DNA from: Anaerobiospirillum thomasii
GTDB taxonomy: Bacteria > Pseudomonadota > Gammaproteobacteria > Enterobacterales > Succinivibrionaceae
DNA: 64,000 nucleotides
Direction of reading: 5' to 3'
NCBI RefSeq assembly: GCF_900445255.1
Contig: NZ_UAPU01000005.1
Coordinates: 321,001 to 385,000 of the forward strand
The notes under the pieces were generated by a model. The model was not told the origin of the DNA and made no database searches. It saw only the letters and a program-made list of their open reading frames with translations. Positions 48,468 to 59,033 of the stretch are shown here, piece by piece (within the stretch, counting starts at the first letter, position 1; every line of letters starts with the position of its first letter). A program made the translations under genes and the position numbers.

Positions 48468-49121
48468 ATGAAAAGAATAACAATCACATGTGTAGATCCT
48501 AGCGATGAGACATATACAGGCACAATTGTTAAAGATGAAAAGATCTACAATTATTTCAACCTTGAGGCCGAGGCTGATAAAAGCATTGCTCGTAATGGTC
48601 TTGGTGGAAATATGTATAAATTTGCCCTGCGCGCAAGTCTTAATGACTTAAGAGCAAATTATGAGATATATGCTTATGAGCTGTTTGTGGCTCTGATAGG
48701 TATACTGACCTACAACACACTGCCTGCTGTTGCCTTTATGCTTATAACCCTTGTAGCACAATATGCCGTATTTATTAAAGGCGTACGCAGAGTCATAACT
48801 ATATTAATGTTTATTCCTGTTTTAGTTTTTAGCAGTAAGGTAAGAAAAACAGGGTATGAGATCATAGATATGGTCTGTGCAGAGACATTTTTTACAATTA
48901 CTGCAATTTTGCTTGATAAAGGGAGCAACGTTAACTCAGCTGGACAAGGCAGATATATTGTAAAATATGACGATTTTAAGAGTTATATGCAAAAGAGGCT
49001 TGATACTCAGTACAGAGATTTACAAAGCAATATAGTGAACTTAAAAGTTCTGCGCTATGCATTAGCCAATGATATTTATGATAATACATGGGATATAGAA
49101 TATGATTTTAAAAAGTTCTAG
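48468..49121 (+). CDS. Membrane protein of unknown function
   Basis: A 217-residue protein not recognised by me. Residues 1-65 are hydrophilic and cytoplasmic. About 68-130 hold two to three membrane helices (LFVALIGILTYNTLPAVAF, then MLITLVAQYAVF and VITILMFIPVLVF), and the rest is a charged soluble tail. It starts at 48468 without a strong ribosome site and follows closely on the IS end. No partner is evident. Confidence 0.6.
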   Translation: MKRITITCVDPSDETYTGTIVKDEKIYNYFNLEAEADKSIARNGLGGNMYKFALRASLNDLRANYEIYAYELFVALIGILTYNTLPAVAFMLITLVAQYAVFIKGVRRVITILMFIPVLVFSSKVRKTGYEIIDMVCAETFFTITAILLDKGSNVNSAGQGRYIVKYDDFKSYMQKRLDTQYRDLQSNIVNLKVLRYALANDIYDNTWDIEYDFKKF

Positions 49122-50337
49122 TTTAAATTACATAAAGATCAATTAAATGTTCAAATAGAGCTGCTCAATGACAGATAAAACAGATTTTTAATGGAAAAAA
49201 GCTCTGTCATAAAAACTCAAAGATAAAGGAAAGTGCAGCTTTTCTATAAAGTTGGCGCTAATTGTATAGCAAATTACTTTCACATAACAGGTTATAACAC
49301 CGTAGAGCAAATTGACTAAGACACACAAGAAAAGATAATAAATAAAAAGCTACTAGATAATTTATAGAAGATAAAATTATAAAATTTTCCTCTCGAATCT
49401 TTTAACAGAAGATAGCCATATTCTAAGTTCAATATTTGTCACAGTTAAGAGCTATTGGTAGTGACAAACTCAAAAAATTAGAAACAATATTTTATTGAGC
49501 AATGGTATTATATAAGTCTGTATAAATAAAAGGAAAAATTATGAGCAGTTAGTGATGTATAACTTGAGCATTTGGGATGACATTATTATAACAGTTAAGA
49601 GCAACAGACTAAGGTCAAAGATTAAACATTCTTTTGAGCAGTAAGATGCGTCAAACTTGAGCACATGGTTATAATTAAAAAAACAGAGAGCGCATACAGA
49701 TCATTATAAAGATTAAAAATAAACAGCAGAGTAAAAGTGCAATAATTTAAGATAGATGAGGGAGAGTAAAGTTTTACCTGGTAGGGGTATTTTACAAAAG
49801 ACTTGGTAAAAGAATTGTTATTATGAAAGTATTTAGTGTGTGAGTTTTTTATAAGTTAGTTTGATACACAGAATAAGATATATTAACTTCTGCAAGTGGC
49901 GCTGATAGATAGTAATCTATAATATAATTATCTAAAAAGTTAAGATATATCATAAAAGAAAAAGATCTCTAAATATACTGATTGCTTAGAGTCCATCTAG
50001 TGATATACTTCAATAAGATTATCTACGGAGTTTAAATTATGTACAGGAAGCATAATGGTATTTTACTTAAAAGATAAAAATGGCAGTATAGACTTTAGTG
50101 TAGGGCAGAGTATGAGATGAAGGAAGATGATGAAAAAGTAGAATTTAGAAAATGTATGAAGAATAATTTTTAGGCGATCGGCTAGGATGTAGAGGCATGG
50201 TTTTAAATAAAAATATGATGTTATAAAGAATGTTTAAATATTAAAATCTTTAGATTTAAACAGTTTTTATTGATTTGCGGATTAAAGAAAATAAATTCCA
50301 GCTTGGATAAAAGTTAAGGTTGTCAATAGAATAAATA
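49122..50337. other. 1.2-kb non-coding, A+T-rich accessory region
   Basis: No credible gene is seen. It contains repeated motifs, including GAGCAGTTAGTGATG / GAGCAGTAAGATGCG (49543 and 49637) each followed by AACTTGAGCA, and TTGAGCA near 49495, 49563 and 49658. ACAGTTAAGAGC occurs twice (about 49440 and 49580). These could be ends of a lost IS. The rest looks like decayed DNA. Confidence 0.5.
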
Positions 50338-50358
50338 TAAGATAGCATACCCATGAAC

Positions 50359-51795
50359 TTAAGCCTTGATTGTAACATCAATTTTGTGCGGTATTAAAAA
50401 GTCTTTCGTCATATGGTGTGTATTGTAAATTTTATCGACCAGGAGGCTTACGTCCTTTTTAAGATCTATATCCCTTTGTGATGGTTTAGTTCGCATCATA
50501 GAATCTAAAAGACCTTCAAACTTGCTGATCTCATTGTATATTGTAGACTTAGCGCCTTTGACCATGGCTTTTAACAATGGTCCTATATCTCTGATAGAGG
50601 AAGCCATCTTTAACAGAGATATTTCCCGTTTTTTACGTTGGTAATCTCTTTTCTTTTTCTGAAGCTGTTTTGCTATAAGCTTTTTGATGAGGTATGAGCC
50701 AATACTTGCATAAATAAAGAGCAGGATAATTTCTTTGATGGACGAATTGATAGAGCAGAGGCTGTTGCTACTTTTAAGTGCTTTAAACATGATCTCGCAG
50801 GACCAGCGCGTCCTGTAAGTATCAGCTATAACTGATGCTGCTACACGGCTTGCATCTATGTTGGTGATGAAATAATTAAATTTATCATCAACAGGATTAT
50901 AGATACGAATCATCCTTAAAACGGTATCATCGTTAACCTGCACAGCCATATCAACCAGAGGATATTTGCTGCCATTTAAGTGCTGACATGGTTTGCATCC
51001 TTCAAATTCATGTAACGTGGCTCCGTTGCCATCCATTGCATGAATAATCTTATAGGCGCAATTCTCCTTGCCTCTGAATATAAAATAATGCCCCTTGGAT
51101 ATAAGTAGCAAATATAAAGCTTCAGATACATATCCCCTGTCGCACAGATATAACACCTGCTCATAGATATCTGGTGACAGGTGCTCTCTTTCATTGGCTA
51201 CAGCCTCCGTAATATCAATATGTGTAGGCATATTGTTTACAATAGAAAACCCCGTATGCAGTTTAATAGCGGCAGATTTTTTATCAGGGTTGGTCTTGTC
51301 AGGATTACGTGTTTTAGCCTTGCAGTTAAAGTTGTCATAGGCTGAGTATCTAAGGGAGATTTCAGAGCCATCCACCATGATAATATCATTAACACCGACA
51401 CTCTGCCTGTAAGCCTCAAGCAGTTTCAGACCAGTTTCATTAGTATCGTCTTTAACAAGCATAGAGAGGTTTTCTATAGTATTCTTCATAACTTCAAGCA
51501 GTCCCTCTGAACGCAGACGGTTGTGAAGAGCCTTTGAAGATATATCAATGCCAAACATGTCAGAATAGCACTTATGAAATCCATTTAAAGTAAAGGTTAT
51601 ATTGTTAGAGTTTTGGTTAGTAGAGGCATATGTTAAAAGAGCTGAGAGAAGTTCAGCTATTGTAACTTTTCTTTGCCTTTTGAGTGTGCCATTTTTTCTG
51701 GCAAAATTATTAATAAGCTCTTTGCTGAAGACGGTTAAAATATTTAAGAGTTCAGCTCTTTGAATATAGAGATTAATTTGAGATAATAAAGACAT
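50359..51795 (-). CDS. IS4-family transposase (copy 2)
   Basis: 478 residues, two substitutions from copy 1 (Ser in FSKELINN; Asn in DNFNCKAK). Catalytic blocks VDGSEISLRYSAYD, LCDRGYVSEA and YRTRWSCEIMFKALK are intact. Start at 51795 after AAAGGAAAA. Confidence 0.93.
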   Translation of the reverse strand: MSLLSQINLYIQRAELLNILTVFSKELINNFARKNGTLKRQRKVTIAELLSALLTYASTNQNSNNITFTLNGFHKCYSDMFGIDISSKALHNRLRSEGLLEVMKNTIENLSMLVKDDTNETGLKLLEAYRQSVGVNDIIMVDGSEISLRYSAYDNFNCKAKTRNPDKTNPDKKSAAIKLHTGFSIVNNMPTHIDITEAVANEREHLSPDIYEQVLYLCDRGYVSEALYLLLISKGHYFIFRGKENCAYKIIHAMDGNGATLHEFEGCKPCQHLNGSKYPLVDMAVQVNDDTVLRMIRIYNPVDDKFNYFITNIDASRVAASVIADTYRTRWSCEIMFKALKSSNSLCSINSSIKEIILLFIYASIGSYLIKKLIAKQLQKKKRDYQRKKREISLLKMASSIRDIGPLLKAMVKGAKSTIYNEISKFEGLLDSMMRTKPSQRDIDLKKDVSLLVDKIYNTHHMTKDFLIPHKIDVTIKA

Positions 51796-51953
51796 AGCAA
51801 GTTTTCCTTTGTTTGGTTTGGTTTGGTATATTATACCATGGAAACTTGCTATACCCCATAAAAATCCTTTATAAAACAATCTGTTAGATCGTTTTTAATA
51901 CTTCTAACAACCTCTTTTTGTATCAGAATTGTATGTTTCCAAAAAAATCAAAC

Positions 51954-52010
51954 AAAAAACCCGCATCGAGGTCTTTTGCACTAATTTTTAGCACGATAGA
52001 ATGCGGGTTT
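51954..52010 (-). terminator. Transposase-facing terminator inside IS4 copy 2
   Basis: Same 10-bp stem and T-tract as in copy 1 (13734-13790): AAACCCGCAT / ATGCGGGTTT read on the minus strand, upstream of the transposase start. Confidence 0.7.
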
Positions 52011-52097
52011 GCGGAATGATTTTAAGCCAAAAACTTCTGGATTTTAATAAATGCTTAAAAATCAAGACTTTACTAAGATCCTAGGTATGTAAGATAG

Positions 52098-53619
52098 AAA
52101 TAGCAAAAGATTAAATTTGTAAATTGTTTGTCTATAAAAGTATTAAGAATGTCTATCTGAGAAATAATTTAAGTATAATACAGTTGAAGTAAACTTAGCT
52201 AACTTATAAATTCTTATATACTAGTGAGCAAAATGTATATAGGATTAGATACAGGCATAGGACTAGGGACAAGGGACTAGGGACTAGGGACTAGGGACTA
52301 GGGACTAGGGACTAGGAGATAGTATATCCTGACCATAAGATGGTGATATTAAAATTTTATCTATAGTTTTGCTCTTAGTCTGCTACAATAATAAAGTATG
52401 ATTGATTAAATTTGAGGTCCTTAGATAGAATAAAAATCCAAAGTATAAATAATTATATATAACTCATTGTGAAGCTGGTGCATATGATTAAGAAGTTAAG
52501 GTTGGATATTTATTGATGTCAGGTTATATTAAAAAATTATGATAACATAAACTGTAAATTTGAATTATATAAAGACGCTTTATATACTTTACTTTGATTG
52601 TTAGATCATGCGATAGTACTTTTTTTACTTTTGATAATAAACTAAAGAGAAAGACAAACACTGATCATAAGCATGAGCAAAGCACATATGTGAATTAAAT
52701 GACTGATGAGTCAATACGCCAGTAGCTTTATTGATATGTAACTAAAATTTATTTGTTAAAATTATTATTAGTTAGAACTATAATATTAAAATTCAAATTT
52801 TAATTGAACTATATTTTTAAGTAAAAAAAATTTTTTTAGAAGTACTATAATACAATACTATATAAGTAAAGGCTCAATGCATCAGATAAAAAAATTCAAA
52901 TCAAAATATGTATATATCATAAATTGACAGATGCAAAGACAAGAATTTTAAAGAGTTATTAGTGATCATAGTTTAAATAAGACTGTAGATTAGATTCAAT
53001 ATTGGCAACAAACTATAACAGAGTTAAAATTACTAAAATGATATGGTAATGCTCTGATTTCATACTCTTACAGCAACAACATCGAGAGCTCTATCTTAAG
53101 ATTGAACCCTGGCAATCTCTTAAGGAAGTTTAGTTAAGACCTAACCTTAAAGATCTTAACCACCCAAGCATGCAACATAGACTAACATGCTGATTTTTAA
53201 AGGTTTACTATGAGGAAAGCTGAGTACAGACGTATATTGATTTTCAAAAGGCAGCAGCGTCATTTTAGATACCTAAAAATTAGATCCTGGACTGACGCAA
53301 ACTGACCAGGAAGAGGCCTTTTGGCTCAGTGATGATTACTTTGTCAAATTACTGTAAATGAATAGAAAAATCCAAGTAATAATTAAAAAGTATGATCCTT
53401 TTAAAGGCACTTTAGGTCGCAGTAAAATTTGAAATTTCAAACTCAACCGCACAGTATGTATATTTATATATGTCTTACATTAAATTTACATAAACATGCA
53501 TGTAATTATTTTTACTTAAGCTTTAGAATTTTTTATGTATAATATCTTTAGCTATGATGCGTTTAGTAAAGATATCAAATTTTATCTTAACATAGAATAA
53601 AGTATAAATGAGTTGAGTC
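52098..53619. other. 1.5-kb non-coding region with a heptamer repeat
   Basis: No intact gene is seen. A 7-bp tandem repeat lies at 52259-52317. Around 53095-53350 short open stretches (for example LKIEPWQSLKEV, LKDLNHPSMQHRL) are split by stops and may be decayed coding DNA, but I cannot name the gene. The last 100 bp before 53620 is A+T-rich and probably holds a promoter. Confidence 0.5.
52259..52317. repeat. Heptanucleotide tandem repeat (GGGACTA)n
   Basis: About eight copies of GGGACTA, the first two imperfect (one reads GGGACAA). It is not within a gene and not near a promoter that I can see. Confidence 0.85.
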
Positions 53620-55260
53620 ATGAAAAAGATATGCATAGGCGTAGATACATTCTCAAAGATACGATCTGATAATTATCTTTATATAGATAAATCAGCTCTT
53701 ATTGAAGAAATTATAGAAGATAGTGCCCAGACTATTGTCTTTACCCGTCCAAGACTTACAGGCAAGACTTTAAATCTTACTATGCTGTACAACTTCTTTG
53801 ATATAAAAGATGCTTATACAAACCATGAACTCTTTAAAGGGCTATACATACAAAAATCTCATGCATATGTCCATCATGGGTCTTATCCTGTAATATTCAT
53901 AAAAAATATAGGTTTAATTGCAGATAGCTTTGAAAATTTTTTACAAAGCTTTAGACACTATCTATCATTGTTGTTTTTAGAGTTTGAGTATTTAATTAAA
54001 GATCTTGATCAAAAAGAAACTGCCTTCTTTGAAAAAGTTATATTAAATGAATATCTAAGCCAAGGTGAGATTATACAGGTCTTGCCACGGCTTAGAGATA
54101 TTCTTTACAGATATTATTCTAAAAAAGTAGTAGTATTAATTGATGCATTTGATTCACCTCTGCACAAGGCTTATACCCATGGCTACTATAAAGAGTTAGC
54201 AGAGTTTTTTAATACTCTATACTCTATGGTTTTAAATGATAGTATAAAGATTAAAAAAGCTATCATCACTGGCAGAGTCAATCCGCAAATACATGGAGTA
54301 TTTTTAAATATTAATAATCTAAAAGAATATACCATACTTGATTTAAAGTACTCTCAATATTTTGGCTTTACAGATACTGAGGTAAAAGAGGCTCTAGCTG
54401 AGTATAAGCTTAGCGATCAGTTGCATAACATTGTAAAGTGGTATCAATCTACAGATTTCTACAATGTCTCACTCTACAACCCATGGAGTATTATAAATTA
54501 TCTTAAATCAAGAGAGTTTATATCGCACTGGCTAAAGACAGCAGAACACTCATTAATCTATGATTTTGTACAAAAGTCCAATTTAAAAACTCTTAGAAAA
54601 CTGTGCAAATTAACACTAGGGCAGAGCATCAAGCTTGATCTATCTAAATTTACAGATTCAAATTCATATTCTATACAAGATAATCTTTTTGTACTGTTAT
54701 TATACACAGGCTACCTGACTGTAGATGAACATATCTCAGATAGCACCTATAAGCTTAAAATTTCAAATAATGAGATTCTCATATTCTTTAAAAGAATTTG
54801 TAGCAAAATCATTTTTAAAAACACAGATAGCCAGGGAACACTTACAGACTACCTAGATCTAAATAACAGATATTACATAGCATCAATTTTACAGATAGCT
54901 CTTAAAAATGCTCTTAGACTTAAAAAGAATAAAAGGAATTCAAAGCCTGGTAAAATTTTTATTAAAACCTTAGACTTTCAACTGCACAATATCTATGATC
55001 TTAAATTTAACTATGAAGTCAAAAAAGATCTGGCCTTTATCCTCTTAAAGGGATGTAATGATAATAAGCATAACTATATTTTTATTTTAAAGAGAGTGCA
55101 CAGGATCTCTCAAGCCATGGCTAAAAGATCTGTTCACTTAAGACTAATTGATGATAGTCATACACAAAGTTTTTTATCTACGCTTAAAGTATCTTGTGAT
55201 AACAGATTATCTGTAATGGCACTCATCTTTGACAATAATGAGGTAGTATCCTTTTATTAA
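53620..55260 (+). CDS. AAA-ATPase-like / PD-(D/E)XK-type protein, diverged
   Basis: A 546-residue member of the AAA-ATPase_like plus DUF1703 family, common in multiple copies in some gut and rumen anaerobes. The opening FSKIRSDNYLYIDKSALIEE (11-30) and the P-loop region FTRPRLTGKT (41-50) match the family's RPRRFGKSL. The Walker B position reads IDAFDSPLHKA (174-184), where relatives have IDEYDxP, so the catalytic Glu is replaced by Ala. The C-terminal nuclease-like part lacks obvious D/E-x-K. It may be non-catalytic or decaying. It is alone, 490 bp upstream of a broken rhuM gene; the function is unknown. Confidence 0.8.
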   Translation: MKKICIGVDTFSKIRSDNYLYIDKSALIEEIIEDSAQTIVFTRPRLTGKTLNLTMLYNFFDIKDAYTNHELFKGLYIQKSHAYVHHGSYPVIFIKNIGLIADSFENFLQSFRHYLSLLFLEFEYLIKDLDQKETAFFEKVILNEYLSQGEIIQVLPRLRDILYRYYSKKVVVLIDAFDSPLHKAYTHGYYKELAEFFNTLYSMVLNDSIKIKKAIITGRVNPQIHGVFLNINNLKEYTILDLKYSQYFGFTDTEVKEALAEYKLSDQLHNIVKWYQSTDFYNVSLYNPWSIINYLKSREFISHWLKTAEHSLIYDFVQKSNLKTLRKLCKLTLGQSIKLDLSKFTDSNSYSIQDNLFVLLLYTGYLTVDEHISDSTYKLKISNNEILIFFKRICSKIIFKNTDSQGTLTDYLDLNNRYYIASILQIALKNALRLKKNKRNSKPGKIFIKTLDFQLHNIYDLKFNYEVKKDLAFILLKGCNDNKHNYIFILKRVHRISQAMAKRSVHLRLIDDSHTQSFLSTLKVSCDNRLSVMALIFDNNEVVSFY

Positions 55261-55749
55261 AATTACAATCATGCTAGTGCAAAGCATCATATGTCATATT
55301 TGATGCCTCAGATCTCTATCCTGCAAAGATAAGATCTTAAGATACAGCTGTTATACTAGACTTGTGCAATAGGCAGGACTTTATAAATTTTTAATAGCTA
55401 TAAATTTTATTCTTCTCATTGCTACTATTTTTAAAGATGCACAGAACTTAAATTTTTTCATCTTATTAAGCTCGAGTCTTGTAACTTAATAAATTATCTA
55501 TTATTTATAGTTTATCTTGCTGGCACCTGTATCAATATAATTTTATAATATATCTTAATACAGGCTTATAAAACTTAACCTTAATTAAACAGCTATAGGG
55601 CGTAGTTTATTATTTTATGTATTCTATAAAGCAATATAACCTGTATTAAAGCTTTGCTTTTTAACATTGTAATTGAGACTTTGTATATAATACCTTCAAG
55701 ACTTAACAACACTTTTGTCACTGAGGCCTCAGTCTTCAGGAAATAGTTA
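55261..55749. other. Intergenic stretch, no gene seen
   Basis: About 490 bp of A+T-rich DNA with no credible ORF. AGGAAA near 55737 is the ribosome site of the rhuM-like gene. Confidence 0.5.
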
Positions 55750-56393
55750 ATGAGTAGCAGGTCATTCACGAGCGATGAATTACGCTCACGCATTATCTTT
55801 TTAAACCACGATGGTAAGAGCATACCGCTAAAGGTTATCCTCAAAGATGAAAAGTTGTGGCTGCCACATTATGTATTAGCTGACCTTCTTGGTGCTACAG
55901 AGTATGAAATTACAGAGCATCTTGTCAATATGCATGCTCAGGGTGAACTTGATGTCATGAGCTGCAGTACCGCTGTGCAGCTATTTTCAAAGCATGATGG
56001 CACAGAAGTCTCTGAGGCTACAAGGTATTATAACCTTGATGCACTTATCGCACTAAGTCTGCGTATTCAATCCAGACGCTCCATATCTTTTCGTAAGTGG
56101 GCCACAAGGCTTCTGTCAGATTATATTGTCAAAGGCTTTGTGATGGATGATAAGCATCTAAAGCATCCTGATTATTTTCTATTGTTGAATATTGTGCAAG
56201 AAGATCCGAAGAGTCGGAACATGAACTTGTATTTCAGTGCTCTATTTGCACCTAAACCTGCGGTCAATTTTTAGCTCCCCTCGATTTGAAGTTTTGTTTC
56301 AAATCATAGTAACAAAAACTAACATTTCCTCTCCTTCGTTCTTACATTGGCATCTTTGGTATCTTAGAGTCTCCAATTTTTAAAGGAGGCTTT

Positions 56394-58226
56394 ATGCCAA
56401 GGATAAATTACATTGCAAAACATAAAAAGAAAATTGGTAGTGGAGGACAAATGGATCCAGATACCTTAAAGCGGGCTTTAATTAAAGCCCTGACTATGAC
56501 GGCAGCACAGCTGGAGCATGAGGGGTTTTCTCATGGCACGGCACAGCGTCTGCGTCGTAAAGTTGCTGAGCTCAAGTTAACCCTAGAGTCTATTGGAGGT
56601 ATGACCAGTAAAGAGCTTCATAAAATCTACTATAAAAAGGCTAAGCCTGTACAAAGCAACAATAAAATTATGCCTGATATAGATTACCTACAAGACAAAT
56701 ATATCAAGTCGCATCTTGAGGCAAAGACCCCGTCACAAAAGAAACTGGCTTTAACCAGGAAGTCAGTGATTGAACTTTATTACTTCAATGATCCAAAAAA
56801 TAAAGAGCTCGTTGAGAGTGGAGAGAGTAGCTTCTTGTCTTTATCTCGTGTATGCCATATATGGCGGGAGCATGAAAAACAGATTAAGAAGCCTGTCTAT
56901 ATGAAAGAGCATGAAATGGCTGGTGAGGCTGAGTATGACTTTACAGGAGTTAGATTGCCCTATGTGGTTAACGGCGCCACCCACTATGCCACATTTATCG
57001 TGGCTGTACTTACCGGATCGCGCTATATCTTTGTCAAAGCTATTGCCAATCAGTCTCAACCTGTGGTGTGTGATGCCATAGCTGACAGCTTTAGATATTT
57101 TGGTGGCTGTCCCCATGTCATACGCATTGATAATTTCAAAGCAGCTGTTAAGAAGGCTGCTCGTTATCAGGGTCAGCTTACAGATGAGATGATTAATTTT
57201 AAAGAGTTTTTTAATATAGGGGTCTTTACCTGTCGCAGCGGACGGCCTAAAGACAAGGGCGCTGTCGAGGCTGCCGTAAAGTATGTTACCCGTTATGCTC
57301 TGTCTATTGCCAACAACCACGTAAAAGACGGCAATCCTTTCAGTTCATTAGATGAGATAAACTCTTTTATCGCGCCTCATATTGCCAGGATGAATGAATG
57401 CAAGGTAAGGGGCATGAAGAGCTCAAGAAAGGAGCTTTTTGATATTGAAAAAGGTTTATTGCAACAGCCTGCCTCATGGGATTACAGGTTCTTTGAAAGC
57501 TTCATTATAACAGTGTCTGAGACTGCCCGCTTTACTTTTGAAGATCATACATACGCAATACCATCTAAATGGATTGGACAGAAAGTCACAGTGCATACCA
57601 CTAATCAGACAGTTAGTTTTTTAAGCCTTGATACTGTTATTGTAAGTTATAAAAGAATGGATGGCGTAAAAGGCCTGTCAGCCATCCATGGTGTTATTGA
57701 AAAACAACACCTTATATATGACATCTTTAGCATAAAAAATCAAGAAGATTTACTGTTGGAGTGGGCAGAAGCTATTGGGGAGCATGTTAAAAGCTGGTGT
57801 GATTTCCAGCTCACGCACTGCAAATATGGATATGCTGACAAAATAAGATATATACACAAATTCCTGACCATTGTTAAAGCCAATAAAGCTCACTACAGCA
57901 TCTTTGATCGCTGCGTCAAAGAGCATATGTACAAAGGCTTTGACAGTATCATATGTTCTGAGCTTATAAAGATATGGGAGAGATATGAAAAGCCTGCCAT
58001 ATACAATTATGATGACGTCTACAATGACAAGACCTATATGGCCCTTGGTGAAGCTGTCATCTTAGGACATTGCGATCTCATGCTCTGGCCATTGCCTCAA
58101 AAAGAAATCACATCACAAACCTCATCTACGCAGGGTTCTGAGAACCAATCTAGGCCTAAAGAATTTTTAAATGGCCATGCTGTATACGATGAGCGCTTTG
58201 CTTATATAAAAAATCAACTTAGCTAG
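56394..58226 (+). CDS. istA: IS21 transposase IstA (copy 2)
   Basis: 610 residues with the same helix-turn-helix and integrase core as copy 1 (AEYDFTGVRLPYV, RIDNFKAAVKK, KDKGAVEAAVKYV). N-terminal differences from copy 1 are TLESIGG, KIYYKKAKPV. The start follows AAAGGAGG. Nothing suggests inactivation. Confidence 0.95.
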   Translation: MPRINYIAKHKKKIGSGGQMDPDTLKRALIKALTMTAAQLEHEGFSHGTAQRLRRKVAELKLTLESIGGMTSKELHKIYYKKAKPVQSNNKIMPDIDYLQDKYIKSHLEAKTPSQKKLALTRKSVIELYYFNDPKNKELVESGESSFLSLSRVCHIWREHEKQIKKPVYMKEHEMAGEAEYDFTGVRLPYVVNGATHYATFIVAVLTGSRYIFVKAIANQSQPVVCDAIADSFRYFGGCPHVIRIDNFKAAVKKAARYQGQLTDEMINFKEFFNIGVFTCRSGRPKDKGAVEAAVKYVTRYALSIANNHVKDGNPFSSLDEINSFIAPHIARMNECKVRGMKSSRKELFDIEKGLLQQPASWDYRFFESFIITVSETARFTFEDHTYAIPSKWIGQKVTVHTTNQTVSFLSLDTVIVSYKRMDGVKGLSAIHGVIEKQHLIYDIFSIKNQEDLLLEWAEAIGEHVKSWCDFQLTHCKYGYADKIRYIHKFLTIVKANKAHYSIFDRCVKEHMYKGFDSIICSELIKIWERYEKPAIYNYDDVYNDKTYMALGEAVILGHCDLMLWPLPQKEITSQTSSTQGSENQSRPKEFLNGHAVYDERFAYIKNQLS

Positions 58227-58235
58227 GAGTTAATT

Positions 58236-58991
58236 ATGTCACTTACAAATATTCAATCTTTATTACGTGAGCTGGATATGAGGGGAGCTTTAGAGCAGTT
58301 TAATGCATATGTAAACAACCCTCAGGAGCTGGAGGCCACCAGCATTGATACCATTTTGACCAATATGCTCACAGCTGAGCAGAATACAAGAAATAAAAGA
58401 CGTCAGGAGTCTTTAATTAAAGCTTCTAGACTGCCGGTAAAGGCAGAGCTTTGCATGATATTAAAAGATCTAGAACGCAGTGACCCTACATTTATCAATA
58501 AGATAGATAGCTTAAGCTCTCTTGAGTTTGTAGAAAAGTGCTACAACCTGACCATATACGGTAAAGCTGGATCTGGTAAAACCTTTATTGCTTCAGCTTT
58601 AGGGAGACGCAACTGCTGTCTTGGCAACTCAACTTTATACTACTCAACCAAAGACATTATAGCCAACCTGCACATGAATTTAGGCTCTGCAAGCTACGCC
58701 ACCAAGTTAAAAGTTATAACAGGTAAAAGCATGCTTATCCTGGACGACTTCTGCCTCACCCCATATGATGCTGACGAGAAAAGCATTTTATTTGACATTC
58801 TGGACAAGCGATATGGCAAAAAGAGCACAGTGATTCTCTCTCAAAAATCCCCAGATGCCTGGATTGATATTTTAAAAGGAGGTATTGATGGTGATTCACT
58901 GTCAGAATCTATTGTTGAGCGATGCTCTAACAATAATTACACACTTATTGTACCAGGCACTTCCCGCCGTACTTCTGTTGATGAAGATTAA
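58236..58991 (+). CDS. istB: IS21 helper ATPase IstB (copy 2)
   Basis: 251 residues, identical to copy 1. Walker A GKAGSGKTF, Walker B MLILDDFC. Starts nine bases after istA. Confidence 0.95.
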   Translation: MSLTNIQSLLRELDMRGALEQFNAYVNNPQELEATSIDTILTNMLTAEQNTRNKRRQESLIKASRLPVKAELCMILKDLERSDPTFINKIDSLSSLEFVEKCYNLTIYGKAGSGKTFIASALGRRNCCLGNSTLYYSTKDIIANLHMNLGSASYATKLKVITGKSMLILDDFCLTPYDADEKSILFDILDKRYGKKSTVILSQKSPDAWIDILKGGIDGDSLSESIVERCSNNNYTLIVPGTSRRTSVDED

Positions 58992-58994
58992 ATC

Positions 58995-59012
58995 AAAAGA
59001 GCATGCTCTTTT
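58995..59012. promoter_or_regulatory. Perfect 18-bp palindrome before the KfrA-like gene, copy 2
   Basis: AAAAGAGCATGCTCTTTT. It lies four bases past istB and about 20 before the KfrA-like start, an ideal place for self-repression. Confidence 0.78.
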
Positions 59013-59033
59013 AAAACCTGGAGAATAATTATT

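Larger units (their letters stand above)
50346..52089 (-). mobile_element. IS4-family insertion sequence, copy 2 (1,744 bp)
   Basis: Same orientation and ends (CATACC) as copy 1 at 12126-13869, with about five base differences. The target duplication is TAAGATAG (50338-50345 and 52090-52097). The separate duplications show independent insertions. Confidence 0.93.

Noticed and set aside
12126-52089. A composite transposon bounded by the two IS4 copies
   Set aside because: Each copy has its own, different target duplication, so they inserted separately, and the enclosed DNA is housekeeping.
53620-56182. A defence or toxin operon of the ATPase and rhuM
   Set aside because: The genes are 490 bp apart, the ATPase has lost key residues and rhuM is broken. 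There is no support for joint action.
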